64,000 nt of DNA from Megasphaera vaginalis (ex Bordigoni et al. 2020) (GCF_900240295.1 NZ_OEQB01000001.1:248001-312000), one strand, 5' to 3'. Counted from the first letter of the stretch, positions 52,090-62,219 are shown. Numbers and translations are program-made. Notes: generated by a model from the sequence alone, not told the origin.

Positions 52090-53439
52090 TTAGAATACGC
52101 CTTGTGCAAGCATAGCGTCAGCTACACGTTCAAAGCCGGCAATGTTGGCACCGGCGACGAGGTTGTAACCCAATCCGTTGCGTTCGGATGCGTCTTTGCA
52201 GTTCTTGTAAATCGTGTTCATGATTTCATGGAGACGAGCATCTACTTCTTCTGCAGTCCAGACAAGACGTTCGCTGTTCTGGCTCATTTCCAAAGCAGAT
52301 ACGGCTACGCCACCGGCATTAACAGCTTTAGACGGAGCAACGATCATATCTTTCTGTTCCATTAAGAATTTCAATGCATCGTTGGTTGTCGGCATGTTGG
52401 CAACTTCAATATAGTACCGAACGCCATTAGCGGCAATTTGTTTAGCCTGTTCCATATGAACGTCATTCTGCATGGCAGACGGCATTACAATATCGGCTTT
52501 CTGGCCCCACGGTTTTTCACCCGGGAAGAATTGAACGCCGAATTTATCAGCATAATCCTGTACGCGGTTACGGCCGCTGCTGCGCATTTCAAGGAGATAA
52601 TCAATTTTTTCTTTTGTAGTAACGCCATCGGGATCATAAATATATCCGTCAGGACCGGACAAGGTAACAACTTTGGCGCCGAGTTCAGCAGCCTTCAAGC
52701 AGATACCCCACGTTACATTGCCGAAGCCGGCAGCTGCGATCGTCTTGCCTTTAATGTCCTGGCCGTCATCTTTCAAAACATTTTCCAAGTAATAAACGGC
52801 GCCAAAGCCGGTAGCTTCCGGACGAATGCGGGAGCCGCCGAAGCTGAACCCTTTACCGGTCAATACACCGTTTTCAAAAGCGCCCTTCAAGCGGCGGTAT
52901 TCGCCATAAAGATACCCGATTTCACGGCCGCCGACGCCCATATCACCTGCAGGAACATCGATATCGGGACCAATATAACGATACAAGGCTTGCATAAAGC
53001 TCTGGCAGAAACGCATGATTTCAGCATCGGATTTACCGGCAGGATCAAAATCGGAACCGCCTTTAGCGCCGCCGATAGGAAGCCCTGTCAAAGCATTTTT
53101 GAAAATTTGTTCAAAGCCAAGGAATTTAATGATGCCGGGATATACGTTCTTCTGGAAACGAAGACCACCCTTGTATGGCCCGATAGCGCCGTTAAACTGG
53201 AAACGATAGCCCGTATTCGTATGGTATTCACCCTTGTCGTCTTCCCAAACGACACGGAAAGTGAACTGACGTTCCGGTTCTACCAAACGATTCAGCAGAT
53301 CGAATTTTTCGTATTCCGGATGTTTTTCCACTACCGGTTCCAACGAAGTCAATACTTCTTCGACGGTTTGAACGAATTCCGGTTCATTGGCATGTTTCGT
53401 TCTGACATTTTCAATTACTGATTCCAAATACTTGTTCAT
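52090..53439 (-). CDS. gdhA: Glutamate dehydrogenase (NADP-type family)
   Basis: 449 residues, hexameric bacterial type. GPYKGGLRFQKNVYPGIIKFL with catalytic Lys region, LPIGGAKGGSDFDP, dinucleotide motif AAGFGNVTWG, and SPS-like APSKAVNAGGVAVSALEMSQNS. Reversibly aminates 2-oxoglutarate. NADP preference is inferred from family length, not proven. Strong own promoter 53489-53516; ATG 53439 behind CGAGGTGATTTGAA. In amino-acid fermenters this is usually a very abundant protein. Confidence 0.95.
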   Translation of the reverse strand: MNKYLESVIENVRTKHANEPEFVQTVEEVLTSLEPVVEKHPEYEKFDLLNRLVEPERQFTFRVVWEDDKGEYHTNTGYRFQFNGAIGPYKGGLRFQKNVYPGIIKFLGFEQIFKNALTGLPIGGAKGGSDFDPAGKSDAEIMRFCQSFMQALYRYIGPDIDVPAGDMGVGGREIGYLYGEYRRLKGAFENGVLTGKGFSFGGSRIRPEATGFGAVYYLENVLKDDGQDIKGKTIAAAGFGNVTWGICLKAAELGAKVVTLSGPDGYIYDPDGVTTKEKIDYLLEMRSSGRNRVQDYADKFGVQFFPGEKPWGQKADIVMPSAMQNDVHMEQAKQIAANGVRYYIEVANMPTTNDALKFLMEQKDMIVAPSKAVNAGGVAVSALEMSQNSERLVWTAEEVDARLHEIMNTIYKNCKDASERNGLGYNLVAGANIAGFERVADAMLAQGVF

Positions 53440-53488
53440 TTCAAATCACCTCGTTAAAAATTTTACCTAACCTGATTTCTATGCCTTA

Positions 53489-53516
53489 ATCATAGCACTT
53501 TTCTTATTTATTGCAA
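53489..53516 (-). promoter_or_regulatory. Promoter of gdhA
   Basis: Minus strand TTGCAA, 16-base spacer, TATGAT; about 45 bases of leader. Confidence 0.72.
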
Positions 53517-53519
53517 ATA

Positions 53520-53855
53520 CCGCATCGTAAAAATTATTTTTACACATAAAACGCCGTCTTTTTTATTTTTAGCATGGTCAAATAAAACCGCAAGGGTTAT
53601 TTGTGAAAATAAAAACAATTTAAACGTTATATCTTATATTCTTTAAAATTATTCGAACTATGATTTATAGTTATTATATTTTTTTACCTTATATTTCTTG
53701 TGAATCATTTTTCAGACTGTATGACCTAAAAAACGTCAATAAATCCCGCCATTTCCCATGCATAACGGAAAAACAGCGCTGCTTGAAGACGGTCGCAAGT
53801 GCTTATTGGACAGCCGCTATCTCATGCGGTAAAAGAGGTGGCATCTCACTACAAA
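53520..53855. other. A/T-rich stretch without a supported gene
   Basis: About 335 bases between the gdhA promoter and the next operon's terminator. A plus-strand frame (53660-53977) has no ribosome binding site and crosses the terminator. AGAGGTGGCATCTC near 53834 faintly recalls a T-box core but lacks ACCGCG and there is no gene downstream on the plus strand. Confidence 0.4.
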
Positions 53856-53861
53856 AAAATA

Positions 53862-53897
53862 CCGCTTCCGGCTCTTTCCGGAAGCGATATTCGTTAT
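53862..53897 (-). terminator. Terminator of the alaS-ireB-ruvX-DUF1292 operon
   Basis: ATCGCTTCCGG/CCGGAAGCGGT with loop AAAGAG on the minus strand, then TTTTTTTG. Confidence 0.85.
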
Positions 53898-53904
53898 TTC
53901 TCAA

Positions 53905-54180
53905 TTACATATTTTCAATAATTTGGTCGTACTTTTTGGAAACAGCCTCGAATTCTTCATCCGTAGGCGCCACGTAAATGACTTCACCGTCTTCCTCGTC
54001 AAGACGGGCAATAATGGCGTCGCCGTCAATCTCGTCCTCCTCTTCGTCGGGAATGGGAATAAGCACACAAAATTGTTTGCCGTCATGTTCGATTCTCACG
54101 TCTTCTTCATAGTATTCTTCTTCGCCGTTTTCACCGGTAACAGTAACGACCTGTACTTCTTCCAACATTTCTTCAGACAT
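53905..54180 (-). CDS. DUF1292 protein (YrzB-like)
   Basis: 91 residues, strongly acidic. ATG 54180 with GGAGG six bases before. VVTVTGENGEEEYYEEDVRI, FCVLIPIPDEEEDEIDGDAI and EEFEAVSKKYDQI give the family pattern; residues about 45-60 are nearly all Asp/Glu. Function unknown. Its place behind ruvX and an IreB-type gene is conserved in Firmicutes. Confidence 0.85.
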   Translation of the reverse strand: MSEEMLEEVQVVTVTGENGEEEYYEEDVRIEHDGKQFCVLIPIPDEEEDEIDGDAIIARLDEEDGEVIYVAPTDEEFEAVSKKYDQIIENM

Positions 54181-54599
54181 CACAGACCTCCTTGGGCATC
54201 TAAATAATTCTGCAGTATAAATACGGCCGCTATGGCGTCAACCACCTTTTTGCGGTTTTCCCGGCGCACCTTCGCCGCCTTCAGCTGCCGCTGCGCCATG
54301 ACCGTAGTCAGGCGTTCATCCCAATAGACGACCTCCATATTGGGTATCGCCTCTTTTAATTCTGCAACAAAATGCTCTATCTTGTCAATATTTTCGCTAT
54401 GATCCCCATTCATGTGACGCGGTTTGCCGACGACGATACGATGAATCTCCTTCTCTTTGACTAATTCCGCCAATCGTGCCAAATCTTTTTTCTTTGATTG
54501 ACGACGAATCGTTTCTACAGCCTGGGCCGTAATCAGCAAAGCGTCGCTACAGGCCACGCCGATCGTCTTCGAACCGATATCCAATGCCAAAATACGCAT
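54180..54599 (-). CDS. ruvX: Putative pre-16S rRNA nuclease / Holliday junction resolvase-like YqgF
   Basis: 139 residues, RNase H-like fold: LALDIGSKTIGVACSD (first Asp), VVGKPRHMNGDHSENIDKIE, VVYWDERLTTVMAQRQL (Glu) and KKVVDAIAAVFILQNYLD (last Asp). Thought to trim the 5' end of 16S rRNA. Shares one base with the DUF1292 start. Confidence 0.93.
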   Translation of the reverse strand: MRILALDIGSKTIGVACSDALLITAQAVETIRRQSKKKDLARLAELVKEKEIHRIVVGKPRHMNGDHSENIDKIEHFVAELKEAIPNMEVVYWDERLTTVMAQRQLKAAKVRRENRKKVVDAIAAVFILQNYLDAQGGL

Positions 54600-54602
54600 C
54601 GT

Positions 54603-54863
54603 TTAAAGTTTACGCTGCTTCACGTAGGACTGCAGCAGTTCTTCAATTAATTCATCCCGTTCAATGCGCCGAATATTACTTCTTGCATTATGGTGACTCG
54701 TAATATATGTCGGATCGCCGGAAATCAAATAGCCGACAATCTGATTGATCGGATTATAGCCTTTTTCTTCCAATGCTTTGTAAACATCTTCCAAAATCAT
54801 CGCTGCTACACTGCGCTCTTCATCCTTCGTCCGCACGACCATCGTTTCGTCATTTACTGCCAT
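54603..54863 (-). CDS. IreB-family regulatory protein (UPF0297)
   Basis: 86 residues. [29 protein letters not shown]-type core (here split as [14 protein letters not shown] and [16 protein letters not shown]) with [15 protein letters not shown]. In Enterococcus, IreB is a substrate of the PASTA kinase IreK and affects cephalosporin resistance; the N-terminal [10 protein letters not shown] may hold the phosphorylated Thr. Three bases from ruvX. Confidence 0.92.
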   Translation of the reverse strand: MAVNDETMVVRTKDEERSVAAMILEDVYKALEEKGYNPINQIVGYLISGDPTYITSHHNARSNIRRIERDELIEELLQSYVKQRKL

Positions 54864-54899
54864 ATGCTCACGTCCTTTTATGGAAAATCAAGTACTATT

Positions 54900-57512
54900 T
54901 TATCCTTTAGCAATCATCGACTGCAACGCCGCCTTGCCTGCCGTCAAAGCCGCATCCAACTTTTCCGGCTCTTTGCCGCCGGCCTGCGCCATATCGGGAC
55001 GGCCGCCGCCGTTACCTCCGGCAGCCTGGGCCGCTTCCTTAATGATCTTACCGGCATGAATACCGTCCTTTGTCCTGGCCTTTTCCACCTTGCAGACAAA
55101 ATTCACTTTATCGCCGATAACGGCCCCCAAAAGAACAACGCCGCCGGCTCTATCCAAAACGGTATCGGCCAAGTCGCGCAGGCCGTCCATGGAATCAACG
55201 GAAACTGCCGCGGCAATACAGGAAATTCCGCCCATCTCTTCCTGCGAGGCAAGGATCGCGTCCAGCGCTGAAAGCGACCGTTCTTTTTTCAGCTGCTGCA
55301 ATTCTTTTTCGCTGTCGCGAAGTTGTTGCAGAAGGTGTGTCACCCGAACCGTCAATTCGCCTTCCTTCGTCTTCAGCTGCGCCGCCAATTCCGTCAATAC
55401 AGCCGCATCGGCCTTTGCCTTTGCCAATGCGCCGGCACCGGTCACAGCCTCAATGCGGCGCACGCCGGTACCGATCCCGGCTTCGGTCAGAATACGGAAA
55501 GACCCGATCACAGCCGTGTTATCGACATGGCTTCCACCGCATAATTCACAGCTGAATCCGGGAACAGTCACGACGCGAACGATGTCGCCGTATTTCTCAC
55601 CGAAAAGCGCCATGGCCCCCTTTTCTTTGGCGGCATCAATCGGCATTTCTTCAATTTCCACTCTGATCGCCTTTAATATTTCTTTATTCACTTCAGCCTC
55701 GACATCGGCTATTTCATCGGCCGACATGGACGAAAAATGCGTAAAATCGAAGCGAAGCCGCTCAGGTGTCACCAGAGAACCGGCCTGATTGACGTGATTG
55801 CCCAAAACCTTGCGCAGTGCCGCTTGGAGCAAATGCGTAGCCGTATGGTTGCGCGCTAACGCCAGATTACGTTCCTTATCAACAACCAGCTGCACCGTAT
55901 CGCCCTTGTGCAGCACACCTTCCTGCACAGTGGCAATAAGATAAACTAACCCGTTGGGCAAACTCTTCGTATTTGTTACCGCTGCCTTACAGGTATCGTT
56001 GACGAGCAGTCCCGTATCGCCGATCTGACCGCCGCCTTCGGCATGGAACGGCGTCCTGTCAAGGATGATCGTTACTTCTTCACCGTCTCCGGCCGCTTCG
56101 ATTGCCGCACCGTTTTTACCGAGCAGGACAATGGTCCCATCCTTAGCCGACGGATCCTGTACAAGGCAACTCCGGTCCAAATCCGTCGTATCCGGCGTAA
56201 TGACTTTGGCGGCCACATCCGCTCGGGCGGCACGGGCTCGTTCCTGTTGCTCCCGCATCGCCGCTTCGAAACCGGCGTCATCTATGGATAGGCCCTTTTC
56301 CGCCGCAATTTCCTGCGTCAATTCCACAGGGAACCCATAGGTGTCATAAAGTCGGAAGACCTGTGCGCCGTCCAGGACGGTGCTTTCGCCTCTTGCTTCG
56401 ATCATTCCGTTGAGTAATTCCAGCCCCTGTGCCAAGGTAGCGCCAAACTGGCGTTCTTCCGTATCAATTATCTTTTTGATCAGTTCTTTCCGTTCCGCCA
56501 GTTCCGGATACGCTTCACCAAACATTGCGACTACGGTATCAACCAGCAAACTGAGGAAAGGCGCTTCGATTCCCAACAATCTGCCGAACCGAACGGCACG
56601 GCGCAATACGCGGCGCAACACGTAGCCGCGTCCTTCATTAGACGGCAAAACCCCGTCGCTGATCAGCATCGTCACAGCCCGAATATGATCAGCAATGACC
56701 TTCATCGCCACTTTTTGTTCCGGATCCTCATAATTTCCCCGGCAAAGGTCACGAACCGCTTCAATAATCGGAAAGATCAGATCCGTTTCAAAATTCGATT
56801 CTTTCTGCTGAATGACGGAAGCCAGTCGCTCCAATCCGGCACCAGTATCGATGTTTTTCTTTTCAAGAGGAATATATTCTCCGTCTTTATTACGGTTAAA
56901 CTGCGTAAACACGAGATTCCAGATTTCCAGATAACGATCGCAGTCACAACCGACCGTGCAGGACGGCTGACCGCAGCCGCGTTCGGGACCGAGATCGTAG
57001 AATATTTCACTGTCCGGACCGCAAGGCCCTTCCCCTATTTCCCAAAAATTGTCATCAAGCTTAAAAATGCGTTCGTCACTCAGCCCGATCATGTCGTGCC
57101 AATAACCGTAAGCCTCATCGTCATCGGGATAAATAGTCACATATAACCTGGATTCATCCAGTTCCAAAACCTTCGTCAAGAATTCCCAGGCCCAGGCGAT
57201 GGCTTCTTTCTTGAAGTAATTTCCGAAAGAAAAATTGCCGAGCATTTCAAAAAACGTATGATGCCGTGCCGTTCTGCCGACATTATCAATATCCCCGGTG
57301 CGGATACATTTCTGGCTCGTCGCCACTCTGTAGGACGGCGGTACGAGCTTTCCCGTAAAGTACGGTTTAAGCGGAGCCATGCCGGCGCCAATGAGGAGCA
57401 AACTGGGATCATTTTCGGGAACCAGAGAAAAACTATGAAGAACCAGATGCTGTTTGCTTTTAAAAAATTCCAGGTATGCTTTCCGTATTTCGTTTCCCGT
57501 CATGTACTTCAT
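54900..57512 (-). CDS. alaS: Alanine--tRNA ligase
   Basis: 870 residues from ATG 57512 (GGAG eight bases upstream). Class II core 1-250 (HHTFFEMLGNFSFGNYFKKE), tRNA recognition 250-460, editing domain with HTATHLLQAALRKVLG and CGGSHVDNTAVIG (zinc ligands), C-terminal oligomerisation/DHHA1 domain with GGNGGGRPDMAQAGG. Charges tRNA-Ala and removes Ser or Gly. No T-box in front; a standard promoter is seen instead. Confidence 0.97.
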   Translation of the reverse strand: MKYMTGNEIRKAYLEFFKSKQHLVLHSFSLVPENDPSLLLIGAGMAPLKPYFTGKLVPPSYRVATSQKCIRTGDIDNVGRTARHHTFFEMLGNFSFGNYFKKEAIAWAWEFLTKVLELDESRLYVTIYPDDDEAYGYWHDMIGLSDERIFKLDDNFWEIGEGPCGPDSEIFYDLGPERGCGQPSCTVGCDCDRYLEIWNLVFTQFNRNKDGEYIPLEKKNIDTGAGLERLASVIQQKESNFETDLIFPIIEAVRDLCRGNYEDPEQKVAMKVIADHIRAVTMLISDGVLPSNEGRGYVLRRVLRRAVRFGRLLGIEAPFLSLLVDTVVAMFGEAYPELAERKELIKKIIDTEERQFGATLAQGLELLNGMIEARGESTVLDGAQVFRLYDTYGFPVELTQEIAAEKGLSIDDAGFEAAMREQQERARAARADVAAKVITPDTTDLDRSCLVQDPSAKDGTIVLLGKNGAAIEAAGDGEEVTIILDRTPFHAEGGGQIGDTGLLVNDTCKAAVTNTKSLPNGLVYLIATVQEGVLHKGDTVQLVVDKERNLALARNHTATHLLQAALRKVLGNHVNQAGSLVTPERLRFDFTHFSSMSADEIADVEAEVNKEILKAIRVEIEEMPIDAAKEKGAMALFGEKYGDIVRVVTVPGFSCELCGGSHVDNTAVIGSFRILTEAGIGTGVRRIEAVTGAGALAKAKADAAVLTELAAQLKTKEGELTVRVTHLLQQLRDSEKELQQLKKERSLSALDAILASQEEMGGISCIAAAVSVDSMDGLRDLADTVLDRAGGVVLLGAVIGDKVNFVCKVEKARTKDGIHAGKIIKEAAQAAGGNGGGRPDMAQAGGKEPEKLDAALTAGKAALQSMIAKG

Positions 57513-57560
57513 CAGTAACACTCCTTTAAAATCTCAATTTATTCCTTTATTTATTGCCAA

Positions 57561-57590
57561 ATTATACACTCATTATCAGCCTTATCGCAA
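57561..57590 (-). promoter_or_regulatory. Promoter of the alaS operon
   Basis: Minus strand TTGCGA, 18-base spacer, TATAAT, about 45 bases before the ATG. Confidence 0.75.
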
Positions 57591-57602
57591 CTGTTTCCCC
57601 GT

Positions 57603-57657
57603 AAAAAACGAAGCCGGCAGCAAACGAACCGCTTTGTTTATTTGCTGCCGACCTTCG
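57603..57657 (-). terminator. Terminator of the NlpC/P60 gene
   Basis: Minus-strand CGAAGGTCGGCAGCAAA/TTTGCTGCCGGCTTCG (nearly perfect 16-bp stem), 16-base loop, then TTTTTT. Confidence 0.88.
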
Positions 57658-57666
57658 AATTGCCCG

Positions 57667-58419
57667 TTAACGCACGCGTTTCGCGCCGACATAACGACTG
57701 GACCAATAATCGCTGTTCAAGCTGTCAACACGAATGCCGCCGCTCGACGTGGCACTGATAAAATTATCGTCACCGACATAGATTCCGGAATGAGAGACGC
57801 CGGACGCATAGGTGGAAAAAAACACCAGATCACCCGGCACTAAGTCGCGACGCCTGACGGAGGCTCCCACAAGATATTGCTCGTCAGCCATGCGCGGCAG
57901 TGTAATGCCGTTATGTGAAAATACGTATCTTGTAAAACCCGAACAATCAAATCCCGACGGTGTATTACCGCCGAATACGTACGGTACGCCGAGATACCGA
58001 TAAGCTGATGAAACAATTTTCCTGCCGATTACATCATTGCCCGCATATTTCTTCGTTCTTAAATAATCGGCGCGGTCTCCGCCGCCAGAATACGGCAGGC
58101 TGTCAGTTTTCCGGCTAGTCTTTCTGTCTTTCCTTGCCTTTTCTTTCGGCATTGCTTTTCCCAACAGCTTCCTATACGTCGCCTCATCAACGGTCCCGCT
58201 GATCGCAAGCCCTTTATCGGCCTGAAAATGCTCTACGGCTTTGCTCGTCTCTCGGCCGTAAATACCGTCGGCGCTGACGGCATAGCCGAATTTTCGAAGC
58301 TGCTTCTGTATTGATGCGACCTGACTGCCGCGGTCACCGACACCGTAAGCCCCGACAGGAACAGTCGTTATCAGCAGCAGTGCCGCAACGAACGCCACTT
58401 TAGAAACGTTTTGCCACAT
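57667..58419 (-). CDS. Secreted NlpC/P60 peptidoglycan endopeptidase with PG-binding domain
   Basis: 250 residues from ATG 58419 (GGGAG six bases upstream). Signal peptide VAFVAALLLITTVPVGAYG; peptidoglycan-binding_1 domain about 25-85 (GDRGSQVASIQKQLRKFGY, DGIYGRETSKAVEHFQADKG); Lys-rich linker; NlpC/P60 domain with catalytic Cys in GFDCSGFTRYVFSH, His in GVSHSGIYVGDD. Cleaves stem peptides in the periplasm, for growth or daughter-cell separation. Confidence 0.94.
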   Translation of the reverse strand: MWQNVSKVAFVAALLLITTVPVGAYGVGDRGSQVASIQKQLRKFGYAVSADGIYGRETSKAVEHFQADKGLAISGTVDEATYRKLLGKAMPKEKARKDRKTSRKTDSLPYSGGGDRADYLRTKKYAGNDVIGRKIVSSAYRYLGVPYVFGGNTPSGFDCSGFTRYVFSHNGITLPRMADEQYLVGASVRRRDLVPGDLVFFSTYASGVSHSGIYVGDDNFISATSSGGIRVDSLNSDYWSSRYVGAKRVR

Positions 58420-58490
58420 ACTGTTCTCCCGTCTCCCTTCCATTTTTTGCACGTTATCTGTCATAGATCGCTTCTTTCCCTGCTTCAGTC

Positions 58491-59456
58491 TTACTCGCCG
58501 TCCTTTTGTCTCTTGCCAAGTTCAGCACGAAGCCAATAAAGGGGTCGATCTTTTACTTCTTCAAATATCCGGCCTATATATTCGCCGATAATTCCCATGA
58601 AAATCAATTGGAACCCGCCCATGAGACAGACGACGACGATCGTCGTCGTCCACCCCGGAGTCGCCTGGCCCGTGATTTTGCAATAAAGGGCATGCATGAT
58701 GATGACAATACTGAATAAGCCGCTAAGCAAGCCGGCGTAAAAGGATATGCGCAACGGCAGGTTAGAGTATGACGTAATGCCGTCCAAGGCGAAACGGAGC
58801 ATTTTCTTCATCGAAAATTTTGAAGTCCCGGCAAAACGCTTCGGCGCTATAAAATCGATAGTCGCCGTCTTATATCCGATGTCGCCGACAATGCCGCGAA
58901 TAAACCGGCCATGTTCACGAAAACGCCGAAAAGTCGTCAGTACCTTTCTGTCCATGAGACGGAAATCAGATCCTCCCGGTGTAATATGTACCGGCGATAA
59001 GGCATTTAAAACCTTGTAATATGCTGATGAAGTCAACTGTTTGACGAAACCGGCATCGTCCGTCGCCAATCGAACGGTTTGTACAACATCATAACCTTCA
59101 CGCCATTTTTGCAATAAATCGGGAATCATCGCCGGCGGATGCTGTAAGTCTCCGTCCATAGTGATAACGGCATCGCCTCGAGCATGATCCATGCCGCACG
59201 TGAGAGCCAGCTGATGCCCGAAATTACGGGCCAGAATAAAGGCCCGTACGTGCTCATCTTGCTGCGTCAGGCGACTCAGCACCAACGGTGTCGTGTCATT
59301 TGAACCGTCATCGACAAAAATGATTTCGTAAGCCATATCGACGGTTCCCAAAACCTGCGTAACTTCTTCATAGAATTTCTCTATATTTAATTGTTCATTA
59401 TACACAGGGACAACGATCGAAAGAATTTTTCGTTCATCCTTTAAAAATACATTCAC
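58491..59456 (-). CDS. Family 2 glycosyltransferase, polyprenyl-phosphate type
   Basis: 321 residues. GT-A domain: SIVVPVYNEQLNIEKFYEEV, IIFVDDGSNDTT, MDGDLQHPPAMIP (Asp-x-Asp-like metal site), GGSDFRLMDRKVL; then two membrane helices around 235-300 (LSGLFSIVIIMHALYC, TTTIVVVCLMGGFQLIFMG) and the EYIGRIFEEVKDRPLY tail. This is the DPM1/GtrB/ArnC pattern: transfer of a sugar to undecaprenyl phosphate for surface modification. Sugar unknown; no flippase gene nearby. Confidence 0.92.
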   Translation of the reverse strand: MNVFLKDERKILSIVVPVYNEQLNIEKFYEEVTQVLGTVDMAYEIIFVDDGSNDTTPLVLSRLTQQDEHVRAFILARNFGHQLALTCGMDHARGDAVITMDGDLQHPPAMIPDLLQKWREGYDVVQTVRLATDDAGFVKQLTSSAYYKVLNALSPVHITPGGSDFRLMDRKVLTTFRRFREHGRFIRGIVGDIGYKTATIDFIAPKRFAGTSKFSMKKMLRFALDGITSYSNLPLRISFYAGLLSGLFSIVIIMHALYCKITGQATPGWTTTIVVVCLMGGFQLIFMGIIGEYIGRIFEEVKDRPLYWLRAELGKRQKDGE

Positions 59457-59595
59457 GCTTATAGATACCTTCCCGTATTTTTCTTCTCAAGAACCGCCGA
59501 AAAACAATCCTTCAAGAACTTTTTTTATTATATCATCATTCTCTCGTTTTTGCCAGAAAAGGCCGTGGCTGTGCAGTTTTCATCCTCCAAAAACC

Positions 59596-60285
59596 TTATT
59601 CCACAGACAAAAGCCGCAAAAATTCCGCCGCCGAAGGCAGCGTCCGAAGCTGCTTCCAAGGCTGGAACGAACGTAACTCGTCATAACCGTAATGGCCGGT
59701 AGCGACGGAAATCGTCTTGGCCCCGATCGCCTTGCCGCATTCAATGTCATACGGCGTATCGCCGATCACAAACATCGTCTCAACAGCATTGCCCCATGTT
59801 CTTTTGGCGATAGCACAGGCATTCTGCGCCAACTCATTGCGATAATAATACTGGCAGGCAAAGCCGGAATGATCAAAATCAAAATAATGATCCAGGCCGA
59901 AGACTTCCAACTTCAACTTAGCGCCGTAAGCGCTGTTTCCCGTCAGCAAGAGAAGTTTAAAATCCTCTCGTTGAACAAAGAAATCCAAAATATCGCGAAC
60001 ATTGGCAAAAACGGTTCCGTCTTGCCGTTTCTTCTTCAACCATTTAAGAAGCTGTCGTTCGTAGCGCCGGCAGAAACTGCTTACTTCCGCGTCAGTTGGC
60101 ATAACGCCTGTCCCCTTATAAAGCAATTGCTGGCAAATATAATTGTCCGTGCGGCCGCCGGCGGAAATTTCCGGTATTTTTGCCGCATCGCCGCAAAGTT
60201 CGCGGTAAACGTCTTCAATCGCATAAAGCCCCGCTCGACCTGTATTTAAAATAGTTCCGTCTATATCCCAATAAAGTATGTGCAC
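59596..60285 (-). CDS. HAD-family hydrolase (phosphoglycolate phosphatase-like)
   Basis: 229 residues from GTG 60285, which has GGGAGG seven bases upstream; the ATG at 60300 lies before that site and is unlikely. Motif I LYWDIDGTILNTG, motif II LLLTGNSAYG, Lys/Arg helix, motif IV VIGDTPYDIECGKAIGAK. Cap domain of the alpha-helical type (about 15-100). Small-molecule phosphatase; substrate unknown. Confidence 0.87.
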   Translation of the reverse strand: MHILYWDIDGTILNTGRAGLYAIEDVYRELCGDAAKIPEISAGGRTDNYICQQLLYKGTGVMPTDAEVSSFCRRYERQLLKWLKKKRQDGTVFANVRDILDFFVQREDFKLLLLTGNSAYGAKLKLEVFGLDHYFDFDHSGFACQYYYRNELAQNACAIAKRTWGNAVETMFVIGDTPYDIECGKAIGAKTISVATGHYGYDELRSFQPWKQLRTLPSAAEFLRLLSVE

Positions 60286-60377
60286 TGTCTTTCCTCCCAT
60301 TAGCCGCCGATCGTCTTCATTACAATAAGTATTTTATAGCATTTACCTCATATCGTCCAGTTGCGGCGGCAAAAGAA

Positions 60378-60407
60378 ACAGGAGCCGTTTGCAAAAACGG
60401 CTCCTGT
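60378..60407 (-). terminator. Terminator of ackA
   Basis: ACAGGAGCCGTTT/AAACGGCTCCTGT, perfect 13-bp stem with 4-base loop, then TTCTTTT on the minus strand. Confidence 0.88.
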
Positions 60408-60419
60408 AGAGGAAAAAAA

Positions 60420-61613
60420 CTATTTTGACACCAGTTCCTTCGTATCTCTGGCAATCATGATTTCTTCATTAGTCGGAATAACATACAGCTTTACCGTCGA
60501 ATCATCGGTGCTGATCAGCGCGTCCTTGCCGCGGACATCATTGCGCTTGGCGTCAAGTTTGGCACCTAAATATTCCAGCCCTTCGCAAATGGCGGCACGG
60601 TCTTCGATACCGTTTTCACCGACACCTGCCGTAAAGGTAATGACGTCGACACCGCCCATGGCGGCCGCCAAGGATCCGATTAACTTGCGGACTTGATAAT
60701 GGAACATGTCGAGAGCCAATTTAGCTCGTTCGTTGCCTTTTTCAGCAGCGTCGCCTAGGTCGCGGAAATCGCTGGATACGCCGGAAATGCCGAGTACGCC
60801 CGACTTTTTATTCATCAGCGTATCCATTGCCTGCGTAGAAAGCCCCTTCTTTTCCATAACATGCAAAACGATAGCCGGATCAATATCACCGCAGCGCGTA
60901 CCCATCAAAACACCTGCAAGCGGCGTAAAACCCATGGTCGTATCCACACATTTGCCGTTCTGAATGGCGGCCAGAGAAGACCCGTTGCCGAGATGACAGT
61001 TGATAATACGCAGTTCTTCCACCGCTTTGCCCATAACCTTGGCGATCTGGCCGGCGACGTAACGATGGCTCGTGCCGTGGAATCCGTAACGGCGAATACC
61101 GTCTTCTGTATATAATTCATAGGGCAGACCGTACATATAAGCCTTGGGCGGCATCGTCTGGTGGAACGCCGTATCAAAAACCGCAACTTGCGGCACCTGC
61201 GGCATAATGGCTTTGCAGGCGTTGATACCGATGATATTCGGCGGGTTATGAAGAGGCGCCATGGCCGAACATCTTTCCAGGGCTTTCATGACATCGTCAT
61301 TGATCAAGGTGGAGCAGGCGAATTCTTCGCCGCCGTGAACGACACGATGGCCTACGGCGTCAATGCTGTCCATCGATTTGATAACGCCGCATTCGCCGTC
61401 TGTAAGAATATCGAGAACAAGTTTAACGGCTACATGGTGATCAGGAATAGACTGCCGAATTTCCTTCTTCTGTCCGTTCCATTTGTGGGTCAGCTGCGAA
61501 TCGGACAGGCCGATCTTTTCCACCAATCCTTTTGCCATGACTTCTTCGTTGTCCATGTTTACCAACTGGTATTTCAAGGACGAGCTACCGCAGTTTACAA
61601 CCAATACGATCAT
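60420..61613 (-). CDS. ackA: Acetate kinase
   Basis: 397 residues from ATG 61613 (GAGGG eight bases upstream). ASKHA fold: [74 protein letters not shown] and FTAGVGENG. Makes ATP and acetate from acetyl phosphate, the usual energy step in this kind of fermenter. pta is not adjacent. A lipoprotein gene lies 28 bases upstream in the same direction. Confidence 0.97.
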   Translation of the reverse strand: MIVLVVNCGSSSLKYQLVNMDNEEVMAKGLVEKIGLSDSQLTHKWNGQKKEIRQSIPDHHVAVKLVLDILTDGECGVIKSMDSIDAVGHRVVHGGEEFACSTLINDDVMKALERCSAMAPLHNPPNIIGINACKAIMPQVPQVAVFDTAFHQTMPPKAYMYGLPYELYTEDGIRRYGFHGTSHRYVAGQIAKVMGKAVEELRIINCHLGNGSSLAAIQNGKCVDTTMGFTPLAGVLMGTRCGDIDPAIVLHVMEKKGLSTQAMDTLMNKKSGVLGISGVSSDFRDLGDAAEKGNERAKLALDMFHYQVRKLIGSLAAAMGGVDVITFTAGVGENGIEDRAAICEGLEYLGAKLDAKRNDVRGKDALISTDDSTVKLYVIPTNEEIMIARDTKELVSK

Positions 61614-61641
61614 GCAATTTACCCTCTTTCGTCTGTTTGAA

Positions 61642-62178
61642 TTATTGTAACTGGCCAAAAATACGTTCCGTCACTTCCTCCCCGATGGCATCGCCTTTGG
61701 GATACATGTACATGACGTTCCACGTCTGGCCTTTATCTTCAAAGAAGACACTTCGCACGACGAGCGCCATTTTTTTGCCGTCTACCGGTTCGTCATAAGT
61801 GCTGTCAATGACAACAGCGTTTCTGCCGCTTACCGTCGTCGCCGAGGTCTTCGTTTGCAGATCCGTAATATCCGGCGTCTGTTTCAGCATGGCCGCCGCA
61901 TGTTCTGCTGCCGCTTGGGGAGGCGTCGTTGCTGCCGGTTCCGCCGTAGCGATGATATTGATGTGATTGTCACTGCCGATGTACATAAAGCCGCTGGGAA
62001 TCTGACTCTTTACGCGCCCCAGCTGAAACGGCGTCAAGAGAAAAATTTCCGATTCGGCCGATTTCATCTGCGTATAACCGAAACTGTACTCTTCATCTAC
62101 AGTTGCCGTACCGCAGCCGGACAGGACCACGGAAATTGCCGTCACCGCCGACAGTGCCAAGATTTTGAAAAACTTCAT
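61642..62178 (-). CDS. Putative lipoprotein
   Basis: 178 residues from ATG 62178 (AAGGG eight bases before; a GTG three codons earlier touches that site). Signal peptide with lipobox LSGC, lipidated Cys 22. The mature part ([51 protein letters not shown]) is a small mixed fold I do not recognise, similar in feel to PsbP/DUF1795-like domains. Upstream of ackA and likely cotranscribed, functional link unknown. Confidence 0.78.
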   Translation of the reverse strand: MKFFKILALSAVTAISVVLSGCGTATVDEEYSFGYTQMKSAESEIFLLTPFQLGRVKSQIPSGFMYIGSDNHINIIATAEPAATTPPQAAAEHAAAMLKQTPDITDLQTKTSATTVSGRNAVVIDSTYDEPVDGKKMALVVRSVFFEDKGQTWNVMYMYPKGDAIGEEVTERIFGQLQ

Positions 62179-62219
62179 TCTGCTCACCCTTACATGCTTT
62201 CTTTTAACAGACTTTATTC

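Noticed and set aside
53830-53890. T-box-like core on the plus strand behind the gdhA promoter
   Set aside because: The ACCGCG half is missing, and no plus-strand gene follows; the hairpin fits as terminator of the minus-strand operon.
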